Source: Planctomycetota bacterium (GTDB lineage Bacteria; Planctomycetota; Planctomycetia; Planctomycetales; Planctomycetaceae). Taken from it: a DNA stretch of 46,748 nucleotides. The translations under genes and the position numbers were made by a program. Positions 28,793-37,611 of this stretch are shown piece by piece. Position 1 is the stretch's first letter, and every line of letters starts with the position of its first letter. The notes beneath the pieces were generated by a model. The model was given only the letters and a program-made list of their open reading frames with translations. It had not been told where the DNA came from and did not search any database. Location: assembly GCA_023417655.1 (NCBI GenBank), contig JAEZFD010000002.1:1-46748 (forward strand). Reading direction: 5' to 3'.

Positions 28793-29003
28793 CGGCTGCT
28801 TCTCATGCCCGTCCGCGATGGGCCACCGGTCGATCCTGCCGATCCCGGTGAGGTGACTTGGTGGTGTAATCGTTGTCGACGGAGGAAAACTTACTTTTCC
28901 CCCAAATTCACTTGCAGGCACAGCCGATAAAACCGTTATTGCCCAGCGTGCGCTGTGGCAGTTGAACGGACACACAGGTCGTCACCGCCGTTGTGACCTC
29001 TCT

Positions 29004-29038
29004 CTGAAGTTGAGTAGCAAAAAATGCTCAATCTTCAG
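29004..29038 (+). promoter_or_regulatory. leader hairpin 1 of the BBP7-like gene
   Basis: CTGAAG-TTGAG (29004-29014) pairs with CTCAA-T-CTTCAG (29027-29038) with one bulged T and a 12-nt A-rich loop. No T-tract follows. It lies about 105 bp before the start codon. Confidence 0.35.
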
Positions 29039-29082
29039 GGGCATGGGGCACACTGGACTCCCTGATGGCATGGCGGCCACCG

Positions 29083-29101
29083 CAATGTTGACGCAACATT
29101 G
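29083..29101 (+). promoter_or_regulatory. leader palindrome 2 of the BBP7-like gene
   Basis: CAATGTTG and CAACATTG are perfect 8-bp arms around ACG, ending 43 bp before the start codon. The shape suits an operator or a 5' untranslated stem-loop that stabilises or controls the mRNA. Confidence 0.4.
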
Positions 29102-29144
29102 TGAGCGAAGACGGGATCCGGCTGATGAGAAGGAGCCGAGTGAC

Positions 29145-30488
29145 ATGAAGGTGCAGATTCCCTACATCTGGTTGATCGCTGCCAGCCTGTTCGCAGGACC
29201 TGCGGCGTTCGCCCAAGGGTGGGCGCCGTCTGTCGCGGAGCCAGGCCAATACTATGCGCCTCTCGACAGAAGCCAGCTTTACAGCGAACTGGTTCCGGCG
29301 GATCACGGATTTATCTTTCCTGAGGACTTCTCGAAGCGAGCGACTCTGAACGCCAATGAATTGTGGCGGGGAACCTGGGGACGGATCGAGTACCTGCAAG
29401 GCAACATCAGTCATGCAGATGCGACAATCCTCGGGACACCGACTCTCGCACCGGGGCTCGTGAACCCGAACATTGATGTCATCTATTACGATCCGTCACA
29501 GCAGTTTCCCGTGGAGATGCCGCCTCCAGCAGATCCGTCGATCGTTCCACCGCCGGTCTTCGCCGAGGTTCCATCTACCGACAATATTCGCTGGAAACAC
29601 GCACAGGGGATCCGTGGAAGCTTCGGGGTTCCCATCACCAATCTGGTCTCCGCTGAAGGTCGCTTCTGGGGATTTGAAGATCAGAATCAGGCGTTGCACA
29701 CTCCCCGATTCCCACCGCTGACGATCGACGGTTCGCACGGAACAGTCAACTCGACATTTCTGGCCACGACTCTGACGACAGATGGCCAGATCGGCTCTGC
29801 CAAGATTCTCTATGACGCCGGATTCAGATCGGCCTATCGCTCTTCAATCAAAGGAGGCGATGCCGCTCTCGTGTTCAATTGGAAGAATCCTGATCAGGGG
29901 ATTCGCATGCTGCCCATCATGGGATACCGGCATGAACAGTATGCTGAGAGTCTCGGTTTCGGAGGAACCTTCGATAACCGCTCCGGCTACATTCCCGACG
30001 TCGGGATCATTACTCCGCGGTCAAACTGGATTCAGTCTGACTTCCACAACATCCGTGACATGATGGAACTCGGGCTGCGAACCGAGTGGGAAAAAGGCTT
30101 CCTGACGCTCGGCGTTCAGGAACGGATCGCTTTCGGTTCGAACGTCGCCCGCGGGACCGTCTGGACTAACAATGCTCGCGACCCGGGCTCATTGCCTTCC
30201 GTGATCGACGATCCTGATGTGACCACCTCATCCCAGCGGCGAGTGACATTTGCTCCCTCGTTCGACCTCGATGTGTACGCGAACATCAAGATGAACAACT
30301 GGTTGAGCTTCCGGGTGGGCTACAACCTGATGTGGATGGGAGGCCTCGCTGCAGCAGACCGATCGATTCAGTTCAACGAAGTTACGAACGGGACTGGCGG
30401 AACCGACCCTGACATCGTTTCTCGGATTCGCTACACCAACCGGACTGTCAGCTCGCTCACCATCGGTGGAGAAATCGTACTCCCATAA
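29145..30488 (+). CDS. BBP7-like outer-membrane beta-barrel protein
   Basis: A 447-residue exported protein. A Sec signal peptide is obvious (IPYIWLIAASLFAGPAAFAQG, cleavage after AFA near residue 22). A Trp/Tyr-rich opening (ELWRGTWGRIEYLQG) begins the barrel, followed by alternating strands with Gly and aromatics (GIRGSFGVPITNLVSAEGR, MLPIMGYRHEQYAESLGFG), then a large soluble loop and closing strands WLSFRVGYNLMWMGGLA and SSLTIGGEIVLP. This is the pattern of BBP7-type barrels of planctomycetes, whose substrate is unknown. AAGGAG lies ten bases upstream of ATG 29145, which supports this start over an upstream TTG. A strong terminator follows. Confidence 0.8.
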   Translation: MKVQIPYIWLIAASLFAGPAAFAQGWAPSVAEPGQYYAPLDRSQLYSELVPADHGFIFPEDFSKRATLNANELWRGTWGRIEYLQGNISHADATILGTPTLAPGLVNPNIDVIYYDPSQQFPVEMPPPADPSIVPPPVFAEVPSTDNIRWKHAQGIRGSFGVPITNLVSAEGRFWGFEDQNQALHTPRFPPLTIDGSHGTVNSTFLATTLTTDGQIGSAKILYDAGFRSAYRSSIKGGDAALVFNWKNPDQGIRMLPIMGYRHEQYAESLGFGGTFDNRSGYIPDVGIITPRSNWIQSDFHNIRDMMELGLRTEWEKGFLTLGVQERIAFGSNVARGTVWTNNARDPGSLPSVIDDPDVTTSSQRRVTFAPSFDLDVYANIKMNNWLSFRVGYNLMWMGGLAAADRSIQFNEVTNGTGGTDPDIVSRIRYTNRTVSSLTIGGEIVLP

Positions 30489-30523
30489 GGCAAACTGCCG
30501 GGCAGGGAATTGGCAGACATCGT

Positions 30524-30569
30524 AAACACGAACTGGTCGGGTCCGTCGGACTCGACCTGTTCGTGTTTT
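30524..30569. terminator. strong, probably bidirectional terminator
   Basis: A 21-bp stem (30524-30544 with 30548-30568) has one T-T mismatch and one G-U pair; its arms begin AAACACGAAC and end GTTCGTGTTT. It lies between two convergent stop codons (30488 plus strand, 30576 minus strand). The plus side ends in TTTT; the minus side in TTTACG, so plus-strand termination is surer. Confidence 0.85.
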
Positions 30570-30575
30570 ATGGTC

Positions 30576-31673
30576 TCATTTGGGGTCAGAGTTCGACGCA
30601 GTCGCCCGCGAATGTTGCTCCAGCCATTGGCATGCGGCTGAAGGAATGGCGACATGCCCACCGTCAAAGATCGTGACACGCGACGGACCGGCGTGGCGAC
30701 GCAAAAAGATCTTGCAGGGTTCCGTGCTGGGAACCTTATCGAAGGACCGGATGTAAGTCGCATCTCCGGCGGTATCTCCTGTCGTCGGAGCCGACAATTT
30801 GCGCTGTTCCCGCAGTTGTTTGATCTCAACTGGCGTGATCAACGGACTCTTACAGGCAGCCGCGATTTCATTGAATGCCAGTAATGAATGAGTGATCGGA
30901 ACCGAACCGGTCCAGCCGTCATGCACTCCGGCGTTGATGTCGACTGGCAGGTCGCCTGCGTTCTTCAGAAACGTCAGCGGCGAGCGATTCCGATACTGTT
31001 CATCGACGGCCACCGAGGCTCCTGGTGCCCCGCCACACATGCTCGCAACATTCTGGGCATACCTGCCAGGCATTCCGTTCTTTGTATGGAAGCGATACCA
31101 CTCTGCGAGATCTGAGATGGGAACCCAGGCGGATGCCGCGGAGAAGTTGTTTCCATATCGCCCGGCCATCAGCAGGGTCATAAATCCGCCGCCGCTGGAC
31201 CCTGCCAGATACACCCGATTCGGATCCACTTTGTACTTGGACTTCGCCCATGCGAGTGCATCGAGGATGTCCTGTTGCGCGAGCAGTGATCCGCCGGCAT
31301 CTGGATTGAAATTTGGACCTCGGAAATCCGGGTGAAGATAGATCCAGCCGCGTTTCACCGCCTCGGCCTGCCACGCTGAGTTGTCCTGCTTGTAATTTGC
31401 GGACCACGAGTGCAGGAAAATTAAGATCGGACGAGGTTCGCTGGTCGCCGACTCCGGTGCCCAGACAAGGACAGGTTGTTGATGTCCATCAATGCTGCTG
31501 GAGACTTTCACCGTTTCGAGCGGCGGCAGCATGACCCCTTGCGCGGCATCAGGAATCTCTTCGGCGGCAAAGCTCCTGACTGGTGCCAGCAGAGCGGTGC
31601 TCAGTCCCAGTCCGAACAGGACGGCGGAACACAGTGCATGGAAGGGGGGAGTCAGTGGACGGATGCTCTTCAT
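30576..31673 (-). CDS. secreted alpha/beta hydrolase (prolyl-oligopeptidase-like esterase)
   Basis: A 365-residue exported hydrolase. The signal peptide spans about 1-37 (core FHALCSAVLFGLGLSTALLA, cleavage after SFA). The catalytic fold shows the oxyanion strand PILIFLHSW, the nucleophile elbow GSSGGG (S160), and a His in DGGHVAIP near the C terminus; an Asp in INAGVHDGWTG is a candidate third member, or part of the acid loop. This is the layout of the peptidase S9/dienelactone-hydrolase superfamily, and many planctomycete copies are annotated as carbohydrate esterases or xylan deacetylases. The start at 31673 was chosen for the signal peptide and the GGGAAG site before it. It lies 104 bp after hemH on the same strand. 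Confidence 0.85.
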   Translation of the reverse strand: MKSIRPLTPPFHALCSAVLFGLGLSTALLAPVRSFAAEEIPDAAQGVMLPPLETVKVSSSIDGHQQPVLVWAPESATSEPRPILIFLHSWSANYKQDNSAWQAEAVKRGWIYLHPDFRGPNFNPDAGGSLLAQQDILDALAWAKSKYKVDPNRVYLAGSSGGGFMTLLMAGRYGNNFSAASAWVPISDLAEWYRFHTKNGMPGRYAQNVASMCGGAPGASVAVDEQYRNRSPLTFLKNAGDLPVDINAGVHDGWTGSVPITHSLLAFNEIAAACKSPLITPVEIKQLREQRKLSAPTTGDTAGDATYIRSFDKVPSTEPCKIFLRRHAGPSRVTIFDGGHVAIPSAACQWLEQHSRATASNSDPK

Positions 31674-31777
31674 CAAGGCTTCCCGCGAATTCAGGTGATC
31701 TCCAAGGGTCAACTTGAAGATCACCTTACTTCTCAGGTTCGCCATCAGCAAATCACCGTTCCCCGGGCCGCCATTTC

Positions 31778-32833
31778 TCAAGGACTCGCGGGTGCCCGTG
31801 GTCTTGCTGGAGCAGGACAGCAATTCACAGGGCAGACGTCCCACGCAGGCCCGAAGTTCCCCATGCATTCACGAGGCTGATCAGGTTCGAGACGCTCCAG
31901 AATCAGTTTCGTCACCATCTCGACAAAGCGGGGATGTGTGCCGACAGTTTCAGCGCGACTGAACGGCAGTCCCAGTTCCTGAGCGACGGTCGCGGCTTCT
32001 TCATCGAGATCGTACATCACTTCCATATGGTCGGAGAGGAAGCCGATGGGAATGACGACGACTCCAATTCCTTTTTCATCAGGAAGCGACTTGATCGCAT
32101 CCAGAATGTCCGGTTCCAGCCACGGATCTTCCGGGCGACCGCTGCGGCTTTGCCATGTCAGCTGCCACTGATCGCGAGTCAAACCCAACTCCTCTGCAAC
32201 GAGCCGGCAGCTCTCCAGCAGCTGTTTCTCGTAGAAGGAGTTGTCCGCCATTGATTTTGGAATGCTGTGAGCAGTAAACAAATAGCGAGCATTCCTGCGG
32301 TTCTCTTCCGGGAGCATTGCGACGGCAGCGCGGACACGCTCGACGTTCGCAGCAATGAAGTCAGGGTGATTATAGAAAACTCGAATCTTGTCGATGACCG
32401 GAGCATCTTCGCCTGCGTTCGAACAGGCATCGGCAATGTTCTGGCGATACTGACGACAGCTGGAATAGGAACTGACCGCGGCCGTGACGAAGGCAATGGC
32501 CTTTCGGACTCCGTCACTCTTCATCTGCGAAACCGTGTCCGCCAGCATCGGATGCCAGTTCCGATTGCCCCAATAGATCGGCAAGGTCACTCCACGACGC
32601 CGCAGTTCTATCTCGACGGCTGCAATCAGCTCCCGATTCTGTTGATTGATCGGACTGACTCCGCCGAAATGGGCGTAGTGCTCGGCAACTTCCATCATCC
32701 GTTCTCGCGGGACGTTGCGTCCACGCAAGACGTTTTCGAGGAAGGGGATTACATCGTCTGGACCCTCAGGCCCACCGAAGGAAACGAACAGAATGGCATC
32801 ATAAGAAGCGTCGGACACAGACTGACTTTCCAC
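31778..32833 (-). CDS. hemH: ferrochelatase (proto- or coproporphyrin type) HemH
   Basis: Inserts ferrous iron into protoporphyrin IX or coproporphyrin III in haem synthesis. The 351 residues match family length. Visible motifs: ILFVSFGGPEGPDDV at the start, NRNWHPMLADT, FTAHSIPKSM with the catalytic His, SRSGRPEDPWLEPDI and IPIGFLSDHMEVMYDLDEEA with acidic metal ligands. The C terminus carries four cysteines (C323, C334, C338, C339; ending DVCPVNCC), as in ferrochelatases with a C-terminal [2Fe-2S] cluster. The start is uncertain: GTG 32833 lacks a clear ribosome-binding site, while GTG 32818 follows GGAAAG. An 8-bp hairpin sits just before them. It diverges from the ATP-grasp gene. Confidence 0.93.
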   Translation of the reverse strand: MESQSVSDASYDAILFVSFGGPEGPDDVIPFLENVLRGRNVPRERMMEVAEHYAHFGGVSPINQQNRELIAAVEIELRRRGVTLPIYWGNRNWHPMLADTVSQMKSDGVRKAIAFVTAAVSSYSSCRQYRQNIADACSNAGEDAPVIDKIRVFYNHPDFIAANVERVRAAVAMLPEENRRNARYLFTAHSIPKSMADNSFYEKQLLESCRLVAEELGLTRDQWQLTWQSRSGRPEDPWLEPDILDAIKSLPDEKGIGVVVIPIGFLSDHMEVMYDLDEEAATVAQELGLPFSRAETVGTHPRFVEMVTKLILERLEPDQPRECMGNFGPAWDVCPVNCCPAPARPRAPASP

Positions 32834-32836
32834 TGG

Positions 32837-32856
32837 CCGGAAACCGCAGTTTCCGG
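32837..32856 (-). promoter_or_regulatory. hairpin at the hemH translation start
   Basis: CCGGAAAC and GTTTCCGG are perfect 8-bp arms around a 4-nt loop. In the hemH mRNA the stem ends three bases before GTG 32833 and 18 before GTG 32818. It may occlude ribosome access to the first start or mark a leader regulated by haem or iron. Its effect is inference. Confidence 0.45.
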
Positions 32857-33011
32857 GGGCGATGTGAATGAAGTTTATTGATTATGATCGTCACTTGGCC
32901 TCCGTCTACCGTGACCTCCAGATTTGCGCAGAACGGCCTGCTCGTTTCGGCTTACCGACGACTCGGATTCCGGATTCACTGAAACTGCGTCAAGAAACAG
33001 ACTGACGTCTG

Positions 33012-34088
33012 ATGTCCCAACTTTTTGTCAATAATTTTTCGTTCGAACAGGCGTTGAATCCCGGCTATCAGCCCAGTCGCACCGTGGCGAGATTCGAGAA
33101 CGAGCTGGCCTGCGCCTGGCTGGCAGTCGCTGAAGCCGATGACCAGATTCTCTGCTCGGCGACCATTTCCGATGCGGATCGGGAAGCACTGGCAGAGCGG
33201 ACCGGCACCCGTGCAGAGCTGATCACCCCACAGCAGATTCCCGCAACAAAGATCACTCAGATCATTCCTTGGGGATGGACACCAGCCGTCCGAAAGCTGG
33301 CCTCTCAACTCGGGGTCACGATCTCAGTTCCGTTGCAGGATGCGATCCGCCGTGTGAATTCTCGTCAGTTCAGCACAGAAGTCAGCCAGCAACTGGGATG
33401 TGCCTTGCCCGGCGAATGTGTGGTCAATTCCTTACCGGAACTGATGCCCTCCATTCAGCGGATTCATCAGCAATTTGGAAAATGGATTATTAAGCCGAAT
33501 CTCAGTCAGGCAGGGCGAGGGCAATTGCGGGGGGACTCTCCCTATCTCAGTGAGTCGCAACTCGCGACTCTGCTGCATCTGCTGTCGGGCAATGGAGTTG
33601 TCGTCGTTGAGCCACTGCTGGATTCGGTTGCAGAGCTGGGCTGGCAGTGGGAAATCCATTCAGACGGTCGACAGGAATTACACGGGATCGCCCGACTGTT
33701 GACAGACGAACAGGGCCGCTATGTCGGTTCCCATGTGAATTCTATTGAGATCCGCACCCAGCAGATGGAAAATCTGGAGTGCCTCCATCGAGAGGTGTTA
33801 CAGCGAATCTTCTCTGCCGGTTATTTCGGGCCGGTCGGAATCGATACAATGATTTATCGGGAGGGAAACACGCAGCGGATCCGGCCGCTTCAGGAGATCA
33901 ATGCCCGCTGGACCATGGGACGATTAGCCCTGGCATGGGGGAAACGATTCCATTCCTCAGGGAAATGGCTTCACAGTCAGGTTGCTCCCAATCAGAACAG
34001 CACCTTGTTGTCACCTGACCGTCTGGATGGGGAGCAAGTGGGACACCGCACCTGGTGGCGGCCCGACGATTCTGAAGCAGTCAGTTGA
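33012..34088 (+). CDS. ATP-grasp-like protein
   Basis: A 358-residue cytoplasmic protein resembling the ATP-grasp superfamily, whose members join carboxylates to amines or thiols by acyl-phosphate chemistry. The N-terminal part is a PreATP-grasp-like Rossmann segment (residues 1-115, with IPWGWTPAVRKLA). The ATP-grasp core follows: QFGKWIIKPNLSQAGRGQ around 155-172 provides the nucleotide-binding Lys and Gly-rich loop; VVVVEPLLDSVAELGWQWEI and GYFGPVGIDTMIY contain further strands, and PLQEINARWTMG carries the terminal Glu-x-Asn motif that binds Mg. The product and substrate are unknown. It lies 30 bp before an alpha/beta hydrolase gene in the same orientation, very likely an operon. Confidence 0.75.
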   Translation: MSQLFVNNFSFEQALNPGYQPSRTVARFENELACAWLAVAEADDQILCSATISDADREALAERTGTRAELITPQQIPATKITQIIPWGWTPAVRKLASQLGVTISVPLQDAIRRVNSRQFSTEVSQQLGCALPGECVVNSLPELMPSIQRIHQQFGKWIIKPNLSQAGRGQLRGDSPYLSESQLATLLHLLSGNGVVVVEPLLDSVAELGWQWEIHSDGRQELHGIARLLTDEQGRYVGSHVNSIEIRTQQMENLECLHREVLQRIFSAGYFGPVGIDTMIYREGNTQRIRPLQEINARWTMGRLALAWGKRFHSSGKWLHSQVAPNQNSTLLSPDRLDGEQVGHRTWWRPDDSEAVS

Positions 34089-34118
34089 TTCACTCGGAAT
34101 GACCGGAGGGTGATGTTG

Positions 34119-34892
34119 ATGTCGTGGACGAGAAATTTATCGCACCTCCAGTCGGAAGAACGTCTCGAGGCAGGGTATGTCATCATCCTGCCGGGCATCG
34201 AAGGGCGCAGTATCTACAATCGTCAGGTTGCGAGAGGTTTGGCCGCGGGCGATGTCCCCTATGCCATTGAGATCCATGACTGGACCCGGCGAATTCTGGG
34301 GATGCCGCGATTCTTCTATAACCTCCGCTCGCGACGCCTGCACGAAGAACAGGCGACGGCGATCGCCGCGAAGATCACAGACTATCAGCGGAAGTACCCC
34401 CACCGTCCGGTGTATCTGATTGGACACTCCGGCGGGGGAGGGATGACTGCGCTCGTTGCCGAAGCACTTCCCCGGGAGAGCTCGATCTCCGGAATCGTCA
34501 TGCTTGGTGCAGCACTCTCCCCCCACTATCGGCTCGGTCCTGCCTTGCGCCACATTGACAGAAAGATCTGGAGTTTCTCGTCCGTGGGAGATTTTTTCTT
34601 TCTCGGAGCCTTTACTGCGGTCTGCGGAACGATCGACGGGCGGCACCATTGCAGCGCGGGAATGGTTGGCTTTCGATGCCATGAACTAGAGGACGAGGAA
34701 CGCGAAAAATTCGAGGAAATTCCGTATCGGGCCGAGTTCTTACGAGACCAGCATTTTGCGGGTCACTTTGGCTGTACCTCCTCCTACTTCGTCAAACGCT
34801 GGGTCGCACCGCTGCTGACGAGCTGCACGACGCCATCGGAAGTCATCATTGACGAATTGAGCGGGTCATTCCGGAAAGCGCCCGTCATCTAA
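34119..34892 (+). CDS. alpha/beta hydrolase paired with the ATP-grasp protein
   Basis: A 257-residue soluble hydrolase without a signal peptide. The elbow GHSGGGG (nucleophile S104) follows a YLIGHSGG strand, and AGHFGCTSSYFVKRWVAPLL near the C terminus carries a candidate His. The early strand VIILPGIEGRSIYNRQVARGL is the usual oxyanion region. GGAGG lies nine bases before ATG 34119, which is preferred over GTG 34110 and ATG 34113. It follows the ATP-grasp gene by 30 bp. An operon of a ligase and a hydrolase suggests small-molecule or lipid-ester processing, though the substrate cannot be named. Confidence 0.8.
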   Translation: MSWTRNLSHLQSEERLEAGYVIILPGIEGRSIYNRQVARGLAAGDVPYAIEIHDWTRRILGMPRFFYNLRSRRLHEEQATAIAAKITDYQRKYPHRPVYLIGHSGGGGMTALVAEALPRESSISGIVMLGAALSPHYRLGPALRHIDRKIWSFSSVGDFFFLGAFTAVCGTIDGRHHCSAGMVGFRCHELEDEEREKFEEIPYRAEFLRDQHFAGHFGCTSSYFVKRWVAPLLTSCTTPSEVIIDELSGSFRKAPVI

Positions 34893-35169
34893 CTGAATCA
34901 GGTGAGTGAATTAAGTTCTCGGCGACCCCCTGGAACGGGCGGCGGTCGTCGGAAAACGGTCGGCTCCATTGAATTTCGTTTCGAGCATTCCGTTCTTGTC
35001 TTGCCTCGACCCGACACAAAGCCGATCATGGGACAATAGGCGCCGTTGCGTCAAAACTCCTTTTCCCTCAATGCTCTGGAATCAACAGTCAGTTGCCTTT
35101 CCTGTTAAGCATTCACGACAGGGGATTGGACCTCCTGTTGCGATTCCGTCGTTCGCTGCCACGGTCACT

Positions 35170-36429
35170 ATGGATTGGACACGTCTTCCTTCAGCCGGTC
35201 TGCTGATGCTGACACTCGGATTCACTCTGGGGCATGTCGCAGGGGCTGCTGATCCATTGCCAGACCTGATCCAGCAGTTGGGAAACTCCAGTTTTCAGAA
35301 ACGAATTGACGCGGAGCAGCAACTTCTAAAACGCGGGGCCGATGGCTTGCGCTGGGCCAGCGTCGGAGTCAGTGCGAGTGACCCGGAGATCCGTCACCGT
35401 TCCCAGCGAGTTTTGAAGTCCTTGCAGAAACTGGCGTTCATCGAACATCGCGAGCGTGTCCGTTCCAACCCCTGGACCGTTGCGCCTGAACTGGCTCCCG
35501 CCTGGGAGACGTTTCAGGAATTCGTCGGCGACTCTCGCGGGGCGCGGGATCTGTACGTTCGCATGCTGGAGCACGAACCCGAATTGATGATGGCTCTGCT
35601 CCTCAAAGCCGGTGACTGGTCGCGTGAGTTTGATCGTCGCTGCGCCGACTTGAGGACGTTCTATGACCGGCGGACGACGCAGGAGATGGACCAGTCGTCG
35701 GTGTTGACTCTACTGTTTATTGCCGTGACTCCCGAAACACGACTGGGGCAGCTTTCAGCCGGAACAGTCTCTGCCCTGATTAGTGAACCTGAATTCCGGA
35801 ATGCGGTTCAACGGGCACCCGCAGAAGAACAGGCGGTCTATCGTGCACTGCTGTCCCGATGGATTCAGCAGTCAGGTCTTGCAAGTCCCGTCTCGCGGAT
35901 GCAACTGGCGGTTCAGCATAAACTGGTGGCCGGAATCGTCCCTGCGAAAGAGATCGTCAACAACAGTAAAGCAGTCGGGCAGTCACGGGCGCAGCTCCAG
36001 CAGGCGATCAACTTTCTCGCGAACTATGGGACACCGGCCGAGATCCCGGATCTGGAACTGCTTCTTGATCAGGAACGACTGCTGGCATTGACTCTGGATG
36101 CCGGGTGGCCGCGGACCGCGCCTGCAGAATCCCGACCTGAATCTCGCTCGACCCGTCGGGCGGCCAGTGGAGACGGGCAGCAGAATGATCTGGTCATTAA
36201 CGATTCGGCTCTGCTCGCACTGATCAAGATTACGCGGCAGAACCCGGTGGATTACGGATACCCACCCGCTCCGCCTGAGTCAGAGAACCGCCTGATTTCC
36301 AGCATTCCCGGGTTCACCAGCGACGCGGACCGTCGTAAGGCAATGGCCAAGTGGATGGTTTGGCGGCTGGAGCATGCTCGCGAACTGGCTCCTGCGCAGC
36401 TCGATGCCAGTGAGGGCGAGCCCGGCTGA
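35170..36429 (+). CDS. secreted HEAT-like repeat protein
   Basis: A 419-residue exported protein. The signal peptide (SAGLLMLTLGFTLGHVAGA) begins after ATG 35170; a longer frame from 34969 would bury it. Immediately after cleavage the motif LIQQLGNSSFQKRIDAEQQLLKRG matches the planctomycete HEAT-like unit (LGxxSFxxRxxAxxxL), continuing DPEIRHRSQRVLKSL. A long helical middle part follows, then a low-complexity proline-rich region (YPPAPPESENR). Function is unknown; such proteins are assumed to mediate protein contacts in the periplasm. It ends before a convergent mtnA gene. An upstream ATG at 35071 is possible. Confidence 0.75.
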   Translation: MDWTRLPSAGLLMLTLGFTLGHVAGAADPLPDLIQQLGNSSFQKRIDAEQQLLKRGADGLRWASVGVSASDPEIRHRSQRVLKSLQKLAFIEHRERVRSNPWTVAPELAPAWETFQEFVGDSRGARDLYVRMLEHEPELMMALLLKAGDWSREFDRRCADLRTFYDRRTTQEMDQSSVLTLLFIAVTPETRLGQLSAGTVSALISEPEFRNAVQRAPAEEQAVYRALLSRWIQQSGLASPVSRMQLAVQHKLVAGIVPAKEIVNNSKAVGQSRAQLQQAINFLANYGTPAEIPDLELLLDQERLLALTLDAGWPRTAPAESRPESRSTRRAASGDGQQNDLVINDSALLALIKITRQNPVDYGYPPAPPESENRLISSIPGFTSDADRRKAMAKWMVWRLEHARELAPAQLDASEGEPG

Positions 36430-36451
36430 TCGCTTCAGCTCTCAAGAAAGG

Positions 36452-36484
36452 GGAAGAGGACACCTCAGCGAGACGTCCCCTTCC
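36452..36484. terminator. possible shared terminator between convergent genes
   Basis: GGAAGAGGAC (36452-36461) and GTCCCCTTCC (36475-36484) form a 10-bp stem with one A-C mismatch and a 13-nt loop, between the HEAT-like gene (stop 36429) and mtnA (stop 36507). Flanking T-tracts are short, so this is tentative. Confidence 0.4.
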
Positions 36485-36506
36485 ATGAAGCGGCAACTTT
36501 TCCGTT

Positions 36507-37574
36507 TCAGCCTTCGAGGTGTGCCCGGACGTTGGCCTCTGTCACAGGCTCAATGATTCCCTTCTCGGTGATGATCGCAGTGATCAGTTCCGCCGGAGCC
36601 ACATCGAACGCCGGGTTGTAGACCTGAGTCCCTTCCGGAGCGGTCGCTCTCCCGAAACCGTTCGTGATTTCCTCGGCCTGTCGCTGTTCGATGGGGATAT
36701 CGTCCCCTGATTGCAGAGACAGGTCGAACGTGCTGGACGGAGCGGCGACATAAAACGGAATCCCGTGGGCCTTTGCCAGAAGAGCAACGGAGTAAGTTCC
36801 GATCTTGTTGGCAGAATCACCGTTGGCTGCGATCCGGTCAGCACCGGTGATCACGGCCTGTACCCGTTTTTCTTTCATGACCCACCCGGCCATGTTGTCG
36901 CAGATCAGTGTGACGGGGACGCCGCGCTGCTGGAGTTCCCACGTCGTCAGACGTGCTCCCTGCAGCAGAGGACGGGTTTCATCGGCATAGACCTGAATCT
37001 TCTTGCCCTGTGCGGCTGCGGCAAACATGACGGCGAGTGCGGTGCCGTCTCCGGCCGTGGCCAGTCCGCCCGCGTTACAGTGTGTCAGCACACCGGTCCC
37101 GTCAGCCAGAAGCGACGCTCCGTTTCGTCCAATCGCCGCACACATCTCACGGTCTTCGGCTTCGATCGCCTTGGCTTCGTCGAGGAGTCGTGCATGGAAC
37201 TCAGGAAACGGCGAGTTCACGAGCGAGGCGCCTACCGCCTTCATGCGGTCGAGAGCCCAGAACAGATTGACGGCTGTCGGACGGCTTTCCGCGAGATAGG
37301 TCGTGACCTCGTCCAAACGGGCCTGCACGACGTCTCGATCGGCATCGTCGGCGAGTGTTTGCAACCCGATGACGACGCCATAGGCCGCGGCGCAGCCGAT
37401 CGCTGGTGCTCCGCGGACCCGCAGTTTCTTGATCGCTTCCCAGACCTGTTCTACGGTGTGGCATTCAATTTCCTTGAACTCCACAGGCAGCAGTGTCTGA
37501 TCGATCAGTTTGAGAAATCCTCTCGCGTCGCCATTCCATCGCATCGTGGCGGGAGGATTTGTCGTGGTTGTCAT
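36507..37574 (-). CDS. mtnA: S-methyl-5-thioribose-1-phosphate isomerase MtnA
   Basis: MtnA converts methylthioribose 1-phosphate to methylthioribulose 1-phosphate in methionine salvage, in the cytoplasm. The 355 residues fit the family. Motifs: RGAPAIG (54-60), LTHCNAGGLATAGDGTALAV with catalytic C166, ADETRPLLQGARLT, and TGADRIAANGDSANKIGT with D246 and the NK pair (256-257). The start at 37574 follows GGAAGA, but ATG 37592 would add six residues; a further upstream TTG-type start is unlikely. It follows the glcE-like gene by about 20-40 bp in the same orientation, so they are probably cotranscribed. No other mtn gene is present in the window. Confidence 0.95.
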   Translation of the reverse strand: MTTTTNPPATMRWNGDARGFLKLIDQTLLPVEFKEIECHTVEQVWEAIKKLRVRGAPAIGCAAAYGVVIGLQTLADDADRDVVQARLDEVTTYLAESRPTAVNLFWALDRMKAVGASLVNSPFPEFHARLLDEAKAIEAEDREMCAAIGRNGASLLADGTGVLTHCNAGGLATAGDGTALAVMFAAAAQGKKIQVYADETRPLLQGARLTTWELQQRGVPVTLICDNMAGWVMKEKRVQAVITGADRIAANGDSANKIGTYSVALLAKAHGIPFYVAAPSSTFDLSLQSGDDIPIEQRQAEEITNGFGRATAPEGTQVYNPAFDVAPAELITAIITEKGIIEPVTEANVRAHLEG

Positions 37575-37611
37575 CGGCAAAGGTTCTTCCATCTCAGGCG
37601 TCGTCAAAAAA

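Larger units (their letters stand above)
28793..29144. other. leader/promoter region of the BBP7-like gene
   Basis: 350 bp without a convincing gene. It contains two hairpins within 145 bp of the next start codon, at 29004-29038 and 29083-29101. A frame from TTG 28962 runs into the next gene but its extra 61 codons lack any signal peptide or family pattern. Confidence 0.45.
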
